Of a DNA stretch of 24,174 nt, positions 1 through 5,763 are shown one piece after another (within the stretch, counting starts at the first letter, position 1; every line of letters starts with the position of its first letter). Under the pieces are notes generated by a model. The model searched no databases. It was not told where the DNA came from and saw nothing but the letters and a program-made list of their open reading frames with translations. Source of the stretch: a virus. Location: positions 1 through 24,174 of IMG/VR virus record IMGVR_UViG_3300010373_000136. One strand, given 5' to 3'. Made by a program: the position numbers and the translations under genes.

Positions 1-123
1 CTTTGTTCTCAGATGCAATTTGTCTTGATCCTTCGCCTTGCGGAGCAATTCGACAAGCGAATGCAAATCATCAAGGTTGTCGGCAGGGTTGCTTGATGCT
101 TTGCTCTCAGCTTCTTTTAACGC
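1..123. repeat. Terminal direct repeat, left copy (circular contig overlap)
   Basis: Bases 1-123 are identical to 24052-24174. The overlap lies inside the recombinase gene and keeps its reading frame: 1425 bases on the left and 183 unique bases on the right join into one 535-codon frame. This fits an assembly overlap of a circular or circularly permuted molecule of 24,051 bp better than a biological terminal repeat. Confidence 0.95.
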
Positions 124-1425
124 ATTTTCAACCTCGGCTAGTTCCTTGCTTTTGGATCGGAGAAGTTGCATCAAATGAGGCTCAACTCCGTTTTCATCCA
201 TATCTTTCTGTAGCATTTCGCAATCCCTGCGCAGAGCCTTCACCTTGCCATCAAGAACGCTCACTTCATCCTCGGCGTTAACCTTTGTCTCTCCGGTCAA
301 CTCATGTGCCTTGATTTCATAGAGTCTATCGAGTATCGCGTTCTCGATATGGGCATAGGGGAAAGTTGCTCTATCGGCGTCTTCCTCTCCTCTTTGAGCC
401 TTTGCCGTCTGAATGATCGTCCGATTCCAGTTAGGTTGATCCTTCTTTCTGGCTTTGTTCGTGAGATGGTACTTGCTACCATCTTGAACGGACACCATTA
501 AGCCACTAAAGAGATTGGCAACTTGCTCGCCTTTCCTTCCGCGATGAATTTTCCTAGATGTTAAAGCCGCTTGTGCGCGGTAGAAAGTTTCATCGCTGAT
601 AACGCGGGGGAAGTAGTCAGGAATTACCTTGCCTACAGGAGTAGGCTTGCCGTCTACCATCTCGCAAGGTTGAAACTCGCCTAAGACATTGCGATTGCGG
701 AGCAACTTTCCAATGCGCGGACGATTCCAATTGAGACTATTGCGGCGGACATGGGGAGGTTTGATGCCTCGTCGGTATAGTTCCTCGGTGATGCTATCGA
801 GTCCGTATCCATCAATGCACAATTGAAAGATCGTCTCAACAAGCCGCACCATATCGGGGAGGACTTCCCATTTTAACCGATCCGCTGACAACTTGAGCCA
901 GAAAGGAGCCTTTCCGGTCAACTTGCGAGTGTTAGCCTCGGCTCGCCGTCCGTCCCAGGCTTCTTTCGCACGGTGAGACTTCATGGAGGATTCTTCATGG
1001 GCGCGGCAGAGCGTTAACACGATTTCCAGAGCAAGGAAGGTATCGCCTGCGCTCTCTGCGGTATACTCGCGCTCCGGTTGAAGAGTCACAATGGAGATGC
1101 CAGCGCTGAGAATTTGATTGACAAGGGAGGCTCCGTCTAGCGGCTTCTGCCTGGAGAGCCGATCAAGCGATTCAAGGATGAGGACTGAGCCGGACGGGAC
1201 TTTCCCCGCTTTGATTTGTTCAAGGAACATGGATAGCGCTGCTCCCTCCCGCAAATGCCGTCCGTGGAACGCCGATTTGCCGTGATCGGCTTTGAGGGAG
1301 TTGTCTAGGGTCAACTCAAGATGGCGAGCGAGGTAAGCATCTCTCAGCTTGAGTTGTCGTCTAACGCTGTCTCCCTTGGCTTGTTCCGTTGACGAAAACC
1401 GTAGGTAACTGTACGCTCGCTTCAT
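1..1425 (-). CDS. Large serine recombinase (integrase), N-terminal 475 codons; continues at 24051
   Basis: A site-specific recombinase of the large serine family, likely the phage integrase. Joined across the contig ends it is 535 aa, a normal length. Resolvase domain about 1-150: YLRFSSTEQ gives the catalytic Ser11 and Arg9, and LESLDRLSRQ (84-93) carries the conserved arginines of the active site. The recombinase domain follows at about 165-290 (NWNRPRIGKLLRNRNVLGEF). The zinc-ribbon region (about 304-345) is recognisable from NLFSGL and FPYAHIENAIL, but all four expected cysteines are missing. A coiled-coil stretch (about 385-470) follows. The start ATG at 1425 is chosen because the family motif begins five residues later and an AGGAG site lies upstream. 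It stands alone behind its own promoter. No excision factor is recognised. High confidence in the family; target site unknown. Confidence 0.95.
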   Translation of the reverse strand, partial: MKRAYSYLRFSSTEQAKGDSVRRQLKLRDAYLARHLELTLDNSLKADHGKSAFHGRHLREGAALSMFLEQIKAGKVPSGSVLILESLDRLSRQKPLDGASLVNQILSAGISIVTLQPEREYTAESAGDTFLALEIVLTLCRAHEESSMKSHRAKEAWDGRRAEANTRKLTGKAPFWLKLSADRLKWEVLPDMVRLVETIFQLCIDGYGLDSITEELYRRGIKPPHVRRNSLNWNRPRIGKLLRNRNVLGEFQPCEMVDGKPTPVGKVIPDYFPRVISDETFYRAQAALTSRKIHRGRKGEQVANLFSGLMVSVQDGSKYHLTNKARKKDQPNWNRTIIQTAKAQRGEEDADRATFPYAHIENAILDRLYEIKAHELTGETKVNAEDEVSVLDGKVKALRRDCEMLQKDMDENGVEPHLMQLLRSKSKELAEVENALKEAESKASSNPADNLDDLHSLVELLRKAKDQDKLHLRTK

Positions 1426-1467
1426 CGTAGATGCTCCTGTTTTCGCGGTAAAGATCGACCTACAAGC

Positions 1468-1495
1468 ATTCTACGGATTGCGGAGTATTTGTCAA
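1468..1495 (-). promoter_or_regulatory. Promoter of the recombinase gene
   Basis: Reading leftward, TTGACA (1495-1490), a 16-base spacer and TAGAAT (1473-1468) form a near-consensus sigma-70 promoter about 45 bases before the recombinase ATG. An AGGAG ribosome site lies between promoter and start. Confidence 0.75.
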
Positions 1496-1499
1496 CAAG

Positions 1500-1514
1500 A
1501 GCGAACTGTTCGCT
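1500..1514. promoter_or_regulatory. Palindromic operator candidate AGCGAACTGTTCGCT
   Basis: A perfect 7-base inverted repeat around one central base, ending four bases upstream of the -35 box of the recombinase promoter. This is a typical regulator position. It resembles a Gram-positive LexA box (CGAAC, four bases, GTTCG) but the centre is three bases too short. It could also be a recombinase or excision-factor site. Confidence 0.5.
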
Positions 1515-1634
1515 ACACATACCCCTATAGGCTCACCTGACTTGTTCCGGCTCTGTTCGGGATGGGGAGAGATGGGAGAGCCTCCCCCAGCGCCGCCCGA
1601 TCCGCGAGGAACCTAGACGGCTCTGGAAATGGCA

Positions 1635-1659
1635 AGAGCGGAGGGAAGTCCTCCGCTCT
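1635..1659 (-). terminator. Hairpin after the 56-aa gene, probable terminator
   Basis: Ten-base perfect arms (AGAGCGGAGG and its complement) around a 5-base loop, 15 bases beyond the stop codon of the 56-aa gene. There is no strong U-tract, so termination may be weak. The stretch 1515-1634 beside it shows no gene or clear signal; the phage attachment site could lie here but cannot be identified without the host junctions. Confidence 0.5.
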
Positions 1660-1674
1660 CTGCTTTGCCGTCGA

Positions 1675-1845
1675 TCATTCGCCATTGTCCTTTGGCTCGC
1701 CGAAGGCAAGGACATAAGCCTCCATGCGGGTTTCCGAGTTGTCCGGCTCTCCCGCTTCCCAGAGCTTCAGCAACTCTACCGCGAAGCGATCATGTCCTCT
1801 GTCCTTGATCCGTTGAATCAAGTCCACTTGTTCAAGAGACAACAT
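1675..1845 (-). CDS. Hypothetical protein, 56 aa, last gene of the leftward operon
   Basis: An unrecognised acidic 56-aa protein beginning MLSLEQVDLIQRIKDRG. It is probably mostly helical, with no membrane segment and no cysteines. The start is well supported: AAAGGGG lies seven bases before the ATG, and the gene follows the ATPase stop by 21 bases on the same strand. The hairpin at 1635-1659 closes the unit. A real co-transcribed partner of the ATPase is likely; its function is unknown. Confidence 0.65.
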   Translation of the reverse strand: MLSLEQVDLIQRIKDRGHDRFAVELLKLWEAGEPDNSETRMEAYVLAFGEPKDNGE

Positions 1846-1858
1846 TGTCATTCCCCTT

Positions 1859-1874
1859 TCTAAAGTCTAAAGTC
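1859..1874. repeat. Dispersed repeat TCTAAAGTCTAAAGTC, copy A
   Basis: One of six copies of the TTAGACTTTAGA family. It contains the TAG stop of the ATPase gene and sits directly before the ribosome site of the 56-aa gene. Confidence 0.7.
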
Positions 1875-2733
1875 CACCGTTACCGCGATGCTTGCCTCGT
1901 TCGTCCGTCTCGGTTAGTGAGCCTTCCTCGATCAACTCCTTGCGAAGGTTGTAGAAGGTAGCCTTGCATTGCCCGGTTTCCTTGACAAACTTCTCAAGGC
2001 GTTGTCGAGGCGTCAAAGTTTTGTCCTTGCACAACTCCAAAACCTTCAAGACAACCTCGTCGTAGCAGAAGGCGTTGAGGATGTTCTCTTTCCAGTTAAC
2101 GCCGGCTTTCTTGTCGGCGATGGGATCGTTGTACAGCTTCCGCATGTCCATCTTGGCAGGGTCGATGCGGTCGAGGATGCTACCGATAAACTCATAGACT
2201 TCCTTGTCCTTAACCCAAGAGCCTGCGAGGTTGTGGACTTCCACCGGGCTAGGGCGGAAGTAAATCAACCGGGCGCGGGACTGCAAAGCAACATGCTTCG
2301 TAGGGTAGTTGGCGATGATGCAAAGCCGGCTCGTTGTGGAGAAACTTGCCGGTATGTCGTTGCTCTTTAGCCAAGTGTTGCTTGTCCCATAGATCAAGTC
2401 TTTAACGGGACGATGTTCGCCCAGCGCTGAAAGCAACTTCGCGCCTACCGTGTACTGTGCAACGTGTTCCGCATCGTCGAGGATCAAAGGCTTGTTCTTA
2501 TGCCGGAAACACTCCGCGTAGAAGAACATGGGGGAGAGTTGTCCGCCGCTAAGAATGACGGCATCCGTCCCTTTAACGGCTTTCTTGATGGACTCGGATT
2601 TACTGAGTCCGGGTTTGCCTTGAACCCAGAGAAACGGATAGTGTCCTTGGGCAAAGCCCTTGAGGTACTTCTCAAGTTGTTCGTAAGAGCGCACGATGGT
2701 AGCGCCCTCCGGTATTTCGGCGATTCGTGGCAT
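1867..2733 (-). CDS. AAA-type ATPase with C-terminal helix-turn-helix-like region, possible replication protein
   Basis: A 288-aa P-loop ATPase. Visible parts: Walker A GKPGLSKSE (39-47), Walker B LILDDAE (83-89), a sensor-1-like CIIAN (138-142) after a Ser/Thr-rich stretch, and a likely arginine finger in QSRAR (151-155). The C-terminal 60 residues (TPRQRLEKFVKETGQCKATFYN and onward) look like a winged-helix DNA-binding unit. This combination suggests an initiator, helicase-loader or regulatory ATPase, and it is the only candidate replication gene on the element. It is the main gene of the leftward operon, with AAGGAGG ten bases before the chosen ATG. An earlier out-of-frame ATG seven bases upstream is closer to that site and may reduce expression. 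Family name not assigned. Confidence 0.85.
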   Translation of the reverse strand: MPRIAEIPEGATIVRSYEQLEKYLKGFAQGHYPFLWVQGKPGLSKSESIKKAVKGTDAVILSGGQLSPMFFYAECFRHKNKPLILDDAEHVAQYTVGAKLLSALGEHRPVKDLIYGTSNTWLKSNDIPASFSTTSRLCIIANYPTKHVALQSRARLIYFRPSPVEVHNLAGSWVKDKEVYEFIGSILDRIDPAKMDMRKLYNDPIADKKAGVNWKENILNAFCYDEVVLKVLELCKDKTLTPRQRLEKFVKETGQCKATFYNLRKELIEEGSLTETDERGKHRGNGGL

Positions 2734-2848
2734 TGTTCATGGTCCTCCTTTTCTTTCGTCGTTCACCCTACTAGGGGTAGTGGGGGTTAGCTTTCCTGTC
2801 TAATTTGGACGCTTTTTCGGATTTTTAGGAAAATAGTTGCAAGTCCTC

Positions 2849-2941
2849 TTACTGTCGCCTTTTGCGTGGATTCTTGGACTCAACAACCCTCGTCCGCCTC
2901 GTCCGGTCATGTCTAGTTCTGTCTAGTTTCGCCCTCCTCAT
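2849..2941 (-). CDS. Possible 30-aa arginine-rich leader peptide
   Basis: A short frame in the early leader beginning MRRAKLDRTRHDRTRRTR. About half its residues are Arg, Lys or His. GGGAG lies immediately before the ATG. The coding DNA is made of short tandem repeats, so the frame may be a by-product of repeat expansion. It could be a small nucleic-acid-binding peptide or an uORF controlling the ATPase. No family recognised. Confidence 0.3.
   Translation of the reverse strand: MRRAKLDRTRHDRTRRTRVVESKNPRKRRQ
2888..2930. repeat. Two short tandem repeats in the early leader
   Basis: CCTCGTCCG is repeated head to tail at 2888-2896 and 2897-2905. GTCTAGTTCT / GTCTAGTTTC follow at 2911-2920 and 2921-2930. 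Both lie in the 5' leader of the leftward operon. Confidence 0.75.
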
Positions 2942-2975
2942 CTCCCAGGCTCTAGGGTTCGTGGGGGATAGCGGC

Positions 2976-2993
2976 GTCAATGTCAACATTGAC
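2976..2993. promoter_or_regulatory. Operator candidate GTCAATGTCAACATTGAC
   Basis: A perfect 8+8 inverted repeat with a two-base centre, located at about +1 to +18 of the early leftward promoter. A repressor bound here would block transcription start. The most likely binder on this element is the helix-turn-helix protein at 4879-5316 (inference). Confidence 0.6.
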
Positions 2994-2999
2994 GTAGAC

Positions 3000-3027
3000 A
3001 TTATATCAACACGTTAACGCCAATCAA
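3000..3027 (-). promoter_or_regulatory. Early leftward promoter for the ATPase operon
   Basis: Leftward TTGATT (3027-3022), a 16-base spacer and a consensus TATAAT (3005-3000). The word GTAGACATTA occurs at 2994-3003 and again at 3028-3037, flanking the promoter as a possible second regulator site. Transcripts would carry a ~260-base leader before the ATPase. Confidence 0.75.
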
Positions 3028-3089
3028 GTAGACATTAAACTTTTTTTCTGATTGATCGGAGCCGGCTCTATGCTATAACCGCCATTCGC

Positions 3090-3104
3090 TTAGACTTTAG
3101 ACTT
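3090..3104. repeat. Dispersed repeat TTAGACTTTAGACTT, copy B
   Basis: A copy of the TTAGACTTTAGA family upstream of the early promoter, in non-coding DNA. Confidence 0.7.
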
Positions 3105-3132
3105 GTCACTTGTTTACAGAAAAGATATGCGA

Positions 3133-3204
3133 GATGCCTGGCAACGAGACATCTTTGAAAGATGTTCGTGCATTTTGAACACCTCGGAAAGGTATGCAGG
3201 CATC
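3133..3204. repeat. Nested palindromes
   Basis: An outer inverted repeat GATGCCTG (3133-3140) / CAGGCATC (3197-3204) encloses the 17-base palindrome ACATCTTTGAAAGATGT (3149-3165). The word CATCTTTGAA recurs at 3150 and 3201. No gene here; this looks like a protein-binding or replication-control region. Confidence 0.5.
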
Positions 3205-3224
3205 TTTGAAGTTGTCTCTTTACG

Positions 3225-3265
3225 AAAAAAAAGCGCCGTCGGATTGTAGGAGTCCGACGGCGCTT
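3225..3265 (-). terminator. Strong leftward intrinsic terminator
   Basis: A 13-base perfect stem (arms 3231-3243 and 3253-3265) with a 9-base loop. Read leftward it is followed by eight U residues (3232-3225). There is no U-tract in the other direction. No leftward protein gene ends near it, so it should end an untranslated transcript from the right or block read-through into the early promoter. Confidence 0.9.
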
Positions 3266-3720
3266 AACCGAAAGTGAAACTCGTAAAGGACAATTTAAGT
3301 ATAGTGCGGCAAGGTTGAAGTTGCAATTCGAGTCTCACCGTTCTATATAAAAGGTAGGTTGTGAGCAACGGACTTTATCCTGACCGGCTCGCGGTCGAAA
3401 AAGGAAGGATGACGGCAGGCGTAACGTCGCGTAAAAGATTAACGCCAGAGGAACAAGTTAATCGGAGGCTCTACTCGACATGAGCAAGAGCAACGGGTAT
3501 TAAAACCTCTACCCGAAGTAAGAGGCAACCGAAAGAGATCGCGTAAAGGCGTTCCGGGCAACGGGCAAGTATTTGATCTTGTGTAGAACCCATACGTCCC
3601 GGTCATTAAGACACATACTATCGAGTGAGGCACACCAGCCGTTGACCTTGGTAGATAAAAAATCTCGTCAGTAGGGGCAACGCCGTAGGAGTTGCTGCTT
3701 TCTTCGCTTAATCATCTCCG
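3266..3720. ncRNA. Gene-free region with many hairpins, candidate structured RNA
   Basis: About 450 bases with no convincing ORF between the leftward terminator and the iteron cluster. Local stems include GACCG/CGGTC near 3382-3396, CGGGTA/TACCCG near 3494-3515, CAAG/CTTG near 3566-3581 and GCAAC/GTTGC near 3677-3695. Read leftward, one hairpin (about 3506-3525) closes with a C(UUCG)G tetraloop, and the region ends at the T8 terminator, which favours a leftward RNA. A weak leftward promoter (TTGCCC, 17 bases, TATCTA, about 3651-3679) is possible. A rightward one (TTGCAA, 17 bases, TATATA, about 3321-3350) also exists, so the strand is unresolved. No known RNA family recognised. Confidence 0.35.
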
Positions 3721-3727
3721 CATACTT

Positions 3728-3978
3728 CTAGCGCTTACTCACTCTCGATACAGAGCATTCTTTACTTCAATACGCTTTAATACGCTTTCAAATGCGCTAA
3801 AGAGAAGAGTAAAGAAAGAACATTAAAAGGCTCTGTGTGTGTAGGGAATGGGGCGCTATTGTCTTTAACTGTATTTAACTCTTTCTTAAGCGCATTTGAG
3901 AAGTTGTCTTCCCATTTAAGCGCATGACATCCCTCTTGCAATTTACTCCCAAAAGAGCGAACATCGAATTACGCTTTA
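3728..3978. other. Iteron cluster, candidate replication origin
   Basis: Repeats of a word near ATRCGCTTWA. Forward copies start at 3769 and 3779 (AATACGCTTT in perfect tandem), at 3791 (AATGCGCTAA) and near 3968 (ATTACGCTTTA). Inverted copies lie at 3886-3896 and 3915-3925 (TTAAGCGCAT). A weaker form is at 3729 (TAGCGCTTA). The tandem pair sits in the loop of a long imperfect hairpin (ACAGAGC 3750-3756 with GCTCTGT 3830-3836; TTCTTTACTTC 3758-3768 with 3804-3816). The surrounding DNA is A/T-rich and gene-free. These are common marks of a plasmid or phage origin. Inference from pattern only. Confidence 0.5.
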
Positions 3979-4082
3979 GGATCAACTCAGACAAGAGATA
4001 ATCCTGAAGAGGACAATCCGCTCATGTGAACGGAGAAGTCTCAACAGAAACGAAATGGTAACGATTAAACCGAAAGGGAAAG

Positions 4083-4340
4083 ATGACCGTCAAACAACTT
4101 ATCGAGAAACTGAAACAGGCGAAGAACCAAGAGCAAGACGTTCTGCTCTGTATCCATGAAGGTATCGAGACTCATGTGGAGCCTCTCGATTTCGTGGATG
4201 TTATCAATACGGAGAAGACGCCGGTTATTCTTGAGTCTGCCATTTTCAAGAACGAATGGGACGATGTAAGCATGGCAACCAGAGCCAAGGACGATTTGAC
4301 GCTAGGCGAACAGGTGGCTTTTGGTCTGGTTGAGCCGTAA
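4083..4340 (+). CDS. Hypothetical protein, 85 aa
   Basis: An acidic 85-aa protein starting MTVKQLIEKLKQAKNQEQDV. This N-terminus is typical of a widespread group of small phage proteins of unknown role in which a short helix precedes a beta-rich body. There is no membrane segment or metal motif. A GGGAAAG ribosome site lies directly before the ATG, and a rightward terminator at 4367-4398 closes the unit, so it appears to be a single-gene transcript. No clear promoter is visible; a GATAAT -10 with a poor -35 near 3978-4006 is the best guess. Confidence 0.75.
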   Translation: MTVKQLIEKLKQAKNQEQDVLLCIHEGIETHVEPLDFVDVINTEKTPVILESAIFKNEWDDVSMATRAKDDLTLGEQVAFGLVEP

Positions 4341-4344
4341 AGAA

Positions 4345-4356
4345 TCTAAAGTCTAA
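4345..4356. repeat. Dispersed repeat TCTAAAGTCTAA, copy C
   Basis: It lies 4 bases after the stop of the 85-aa gene. With its left flank it matches the end of the recombinase gene over AAGAATCTAAAGTCTAA. Confidence 0.7.
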
Positions 4357-4366
4357 GCGAATATCG

Positions 4367-4398
4367 AATAGCCAAGGTCAACGCCTTGGCTATTCTTT
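4367..4398 (+). terminator. Rightward intrinsic terminator
   Basis: An 11-base stem (AATAGCCAAGG / CCTTGGCTATT) with a 6-base loop, followed by CTTTTG. It ends the 85-aa gene transcript and overlaps the stop codon of the opposing HNH gene. Confidence 0.8.
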
Positions 4399-4704
4399 TG
4401 CGCTCTTGGCGTTGTGACATGGAACACAGAGAGCCTGCCAATTGCGACTATCCCAAAACTTCACCATGTCGCCTTTGTGGGGAACGACATGATCCACAAC
4501 CGAAGCTGCAACCGTCTTACCATCTCTGAGGCAGTAGACACAAAGCGGATTGGCTCGCAAGAACAAGAGCCGTTCGCGTTCCCATCGTGAGTTATAGCCG
4601 CGCTGGGTAGAGGACGGTCGAGGCGACCATGCCTTGACCGATGCGCACTTGCCGCCACAAACTTTGCGGCACTTGCTACATATCTTAGGTGCGGAATGAG
4701 GCAT
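4390..4704 (-). CDS. HNH endonuclease, packaging-associated type
   Basis: A 104-aa HNH nuclease. Zinc cysteines C55/C58 (PLCVYC) and C93/C96 (LCVPC) frame the active site: DHVVPHKGD with His72, Asn88 and CHN with His97. The STQRGYNSRWERER stretch is typical of small phage HNH proteins encoded next to terminase genes. Members such as HK97 gp74 assist the terminase in cos cleavage. The N-terminus adds four more cysteines (ICSKCRKVCGGKC), possibly a second zinc knuckle. Here it sits about 1 kb from the terminase genes and on the opposite strand, which is unusual for a packaging partner. The start has no strong ribosome site, so an alternative start is possible. It could act instead as a homing nuclease. 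Confidence 0.9.
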   Translation of the reverse strand: MPHSAPKICSKCRKVCGGKCASVKAWSPRPSSTQRGYNSRWERERLLFLRANPLCVYCLRDGKTVAASVVDHVVPHKGDMVKFWDSRNWQALCVPCHNAKSAKE

Positions 4705-4848
4705 AAACTATCTATCAAACGCGAAGAACAACTCTTTAAGCATCTTGAGGCTTTGTTGAATGATTGGCGGCAACGTCCATCTCAAGATTTGCAGCGCCGA
4801 ATTGAAGAAACGATCAAGGCTCTATCAAACGAAAGAGCCTCGACATAA
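4696..4848 (+). CDS. Possible small helical protein, 50 aa
   Basis: A short frame beginning MRHKLSIKREEQLFKHLEALL. It is rich in charged and Leu residues and probably a single amphipathic helix pair. It overlaps the first 9 bases of the HNH gene on the other strand, and its stop lies inside the hairpin at 4834-4860. An AGGTGCGGA purine stretch precedes the ATG. It fills a gap otherwise without genes, but coding is not proven. Confidence 0.4.
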   Translation: MRHKLSIKREEQLFKHLEALLNDWRQRPSQDLQRRIEETIKALSNERAST

Positions 4849-4860
4849 CGCCGAGGCTCT
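4834..4860. terminator. Hairpin between converging genes
   Basis: Nine-base arms (AGAGCCTCG / CGAGGCTCT) around a 9-base loop, between the end of the helix-turn-helix gene (leftward) and the possible 50-aa gene (rightward). Leftward it is followed by TTTCGTTT, a modest U-tract. Confidence 0.55.
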
Positions 4861-4878
4861 CACGAACCAGCGTAACTA

Positions 4879-5316
4879 TCACTTCGTCAGTTTCGCCAGC
4901 GCCTCAAGACATTTGGCGAGCCGGTCAAAGCCTCCGACTTCATCCGCCATTTCCTTAAGCGCCGCCATTTGCGCAGCGATTGCCTCAACGCTGTCTCTCT
5001 TTTCGGCTAGTTCCTTGACCGTAAGCAAATCGGTCAAGGTTGGCTCGCCGTCGTCCTCCTCATCATTGTCTTTCTTCTTGCTCTTGCTCTTGTAAACGCT
5101 CCATGTCTTAGCGTCCACAGTGACGCCGTACTTTGCCTTGATCCAGTCCCGCGCCTCTTCGCCGTCTAATTTCTCAGCGATGGCAGCGCGGACAGCCCCA
5201 GCCTTACTCATCGGCTTTTGTGGCTTTGCCGCCTCTGGTGCCGATTGTTTAGGACTTGTCTGCTTTGCTGCCGTTGGTTGTGGAGGATGCGTGTCTGCTG
5301 CTTTGTCCTTTGCCAT
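4879..5316 (-). CDS. Helix-turn-helix-like basic/acidic protein, candidate regulator
   Basis: 145 aa. Residues 1-35 are a Pro/Ala/Lys/Gln-rich disordered tail. SKAGAVRAAIAEKLDGEEARDWIKAKYGVTVDAKTWSVYKSKSKKK (about 37-82) has the pattern of a small winged-helix unit seen in many planctomycete proteins I recall. A Lys-then-Asp/Glu linker follows, then a C-terminal helix (EAIAAQMAALKEMADEVGGFDRLAKCLEALAKL) likely to dimerise. It has its own promoter and a GAGGT ribosome site. It is the only recognisable DNA-binding regulator here besides the ATPase, so it is the leading repressor candidate, possibly self-regulated. That role is inference; the family is recognised by pattern, not name. Confidence 0.8.
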   Translation of the reverse strand: MAKDKAADTHPPQPTAAKQTSPKQSAPEAAKPQKPMSKAGAVRAAIAEKLDGEEARDWIKAKYGVTVDAKTWSVYKSKSKKKDNDEEDDGEPTLTDLLTVKELAEKRDSVEAIAAQMAALKEMADEVGGFDRLAKCLEALAKLTK

Positions 5317-5350
5317 TGTCGTTTACCTCAAAGCGTTGTTCATGTTGCCC

Positions 5351-5402
5351 GTTGACGTTAACGGCAACATCAATCCTACTCGCCGAGGTTAACGCTGTCA
5401 AC
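5351..5402 (-). promoter_or_regulatory. Promoter and operator-like repeats of the helix-turn-helix gene
   Basis: Leftward TTGACA (5401-5396), a 17-base spacer and TAGGAT (5378-5373). GTTAACGCTGTCAAC (5388-5402) overlaps the -35 box, and GTTGACGTTAAC (5351-5362) lies just downstream of the start point. Both are imperfect palindromes built from GTTRAC/GTYAAC. The word GTTAACG also lies inside the early promoter spacer (3013-3019), which would fit one regulator acting at both places. Confidence 0.7.
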
Positions 5403-5407
5403 ACAAA

Positions 5408-5435
5408 CGCCGTAGGTGTTGAGGAACCTACGGCG
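5408..5435. terminator. Hairpin upstream of the helix-turn-helix promoter
   Basis: Ten-base perfect stem (CGCCGTAGGT / ACCTACGGCG) with an 8-base loop and no clear U-tract on either side. It may insulate the divergent units. Confidence 0.5.
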
Positions 5436-5513
5436 CAAGTGAAAAAGAGTTGTTGCATCTCTGGGATTCCCATTCCAGATTAGCAACCATATATAGAAGC
5501 GCTGCCATCAAAA

Positions 5514-5552
5514 CCAAGAGCCGTTGTGATAACGTCTCACAACGGCTCTTGG
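5514..5552. terminator. Long hairpin in the pre-terminase region
   Basis: A 16-base perfect stem (arms 5514-5529 and 5537-5552) with a 7-base loop. The U-tract is poor in both directions. It could be a terminator, an RNA processing site or part of the packaging region. Confidence 0.5.
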
Positions 5553-5636
5553 GAAATGGGTTTGTCGAGGCAATTAACATAGCGTCATGTCATCAATTCC
5601 ACATCACATCAACACATAAACGCATAACCATCCATC

Positions 5637-5763
5637 GGAGTATACCCCATCCGTTTCTTAGGAGCCGTTCCGCCACCGACCGCGAGCCGAGTCGCGCACA
5701 TTTTTTTCGCCGTTTTGACCCCATTTCAGGGGGAAATCAAGGCGGAATTGACCTAGATACGGC
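5637..5763 (+). other. Candidate packaging (cos) region before the small terminase gene
   Basis: A gene-free stretch, unusually G/C-rich for the neighbourhood, ending at the small terminase ATG. It holds CGCGA/TCGCG (stem near 5680-5695), a T7 tract (5701-5707) and CCCC/GGGG arms around ATTTCA (5720-5733) inside a longer imperfect inverted repeat (5708-5745). Its position beside a P27-type small terminase, with an HNH nuclease nearby, is where cos sites usually lie. Over 5436-5636 I see only the hairpin above and a weak rightward promoter (TTCCCA, 17 bases, TATATA, near 5468-5496), so the late promoter is not identified. Confidence 0.35.

Noticed and set aside
1500-1514. LexA box
   Set aside because: Half-sites fit but the one-base centre does not match the four-base spacing of known boxes; kept only as a palindromic operator.
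1533-1715. 60-aa minus-strand frame
   Set aside because: Arg/Ser-rich, spans the hairpin at 1635-1659 and overlaps the better-supported 56-aa gene; no ribosome site.
3300-3350. tRNA-like TTCGAGT word
   Set aside because: No matching T-stem, acceptor stem or anticodon arm around it.
3439-3633. 64-aa minus-strand frame in the hairpin-rich region
   Set aside because: Odd composition, no ribosome site, crosses several RNA-like stems; likely chance.
3640-3690. Hammerhead ribozyme, suggested by CTGACGAG on the minus strand
   Set aside because: The following GAAAC and stem III are missing.
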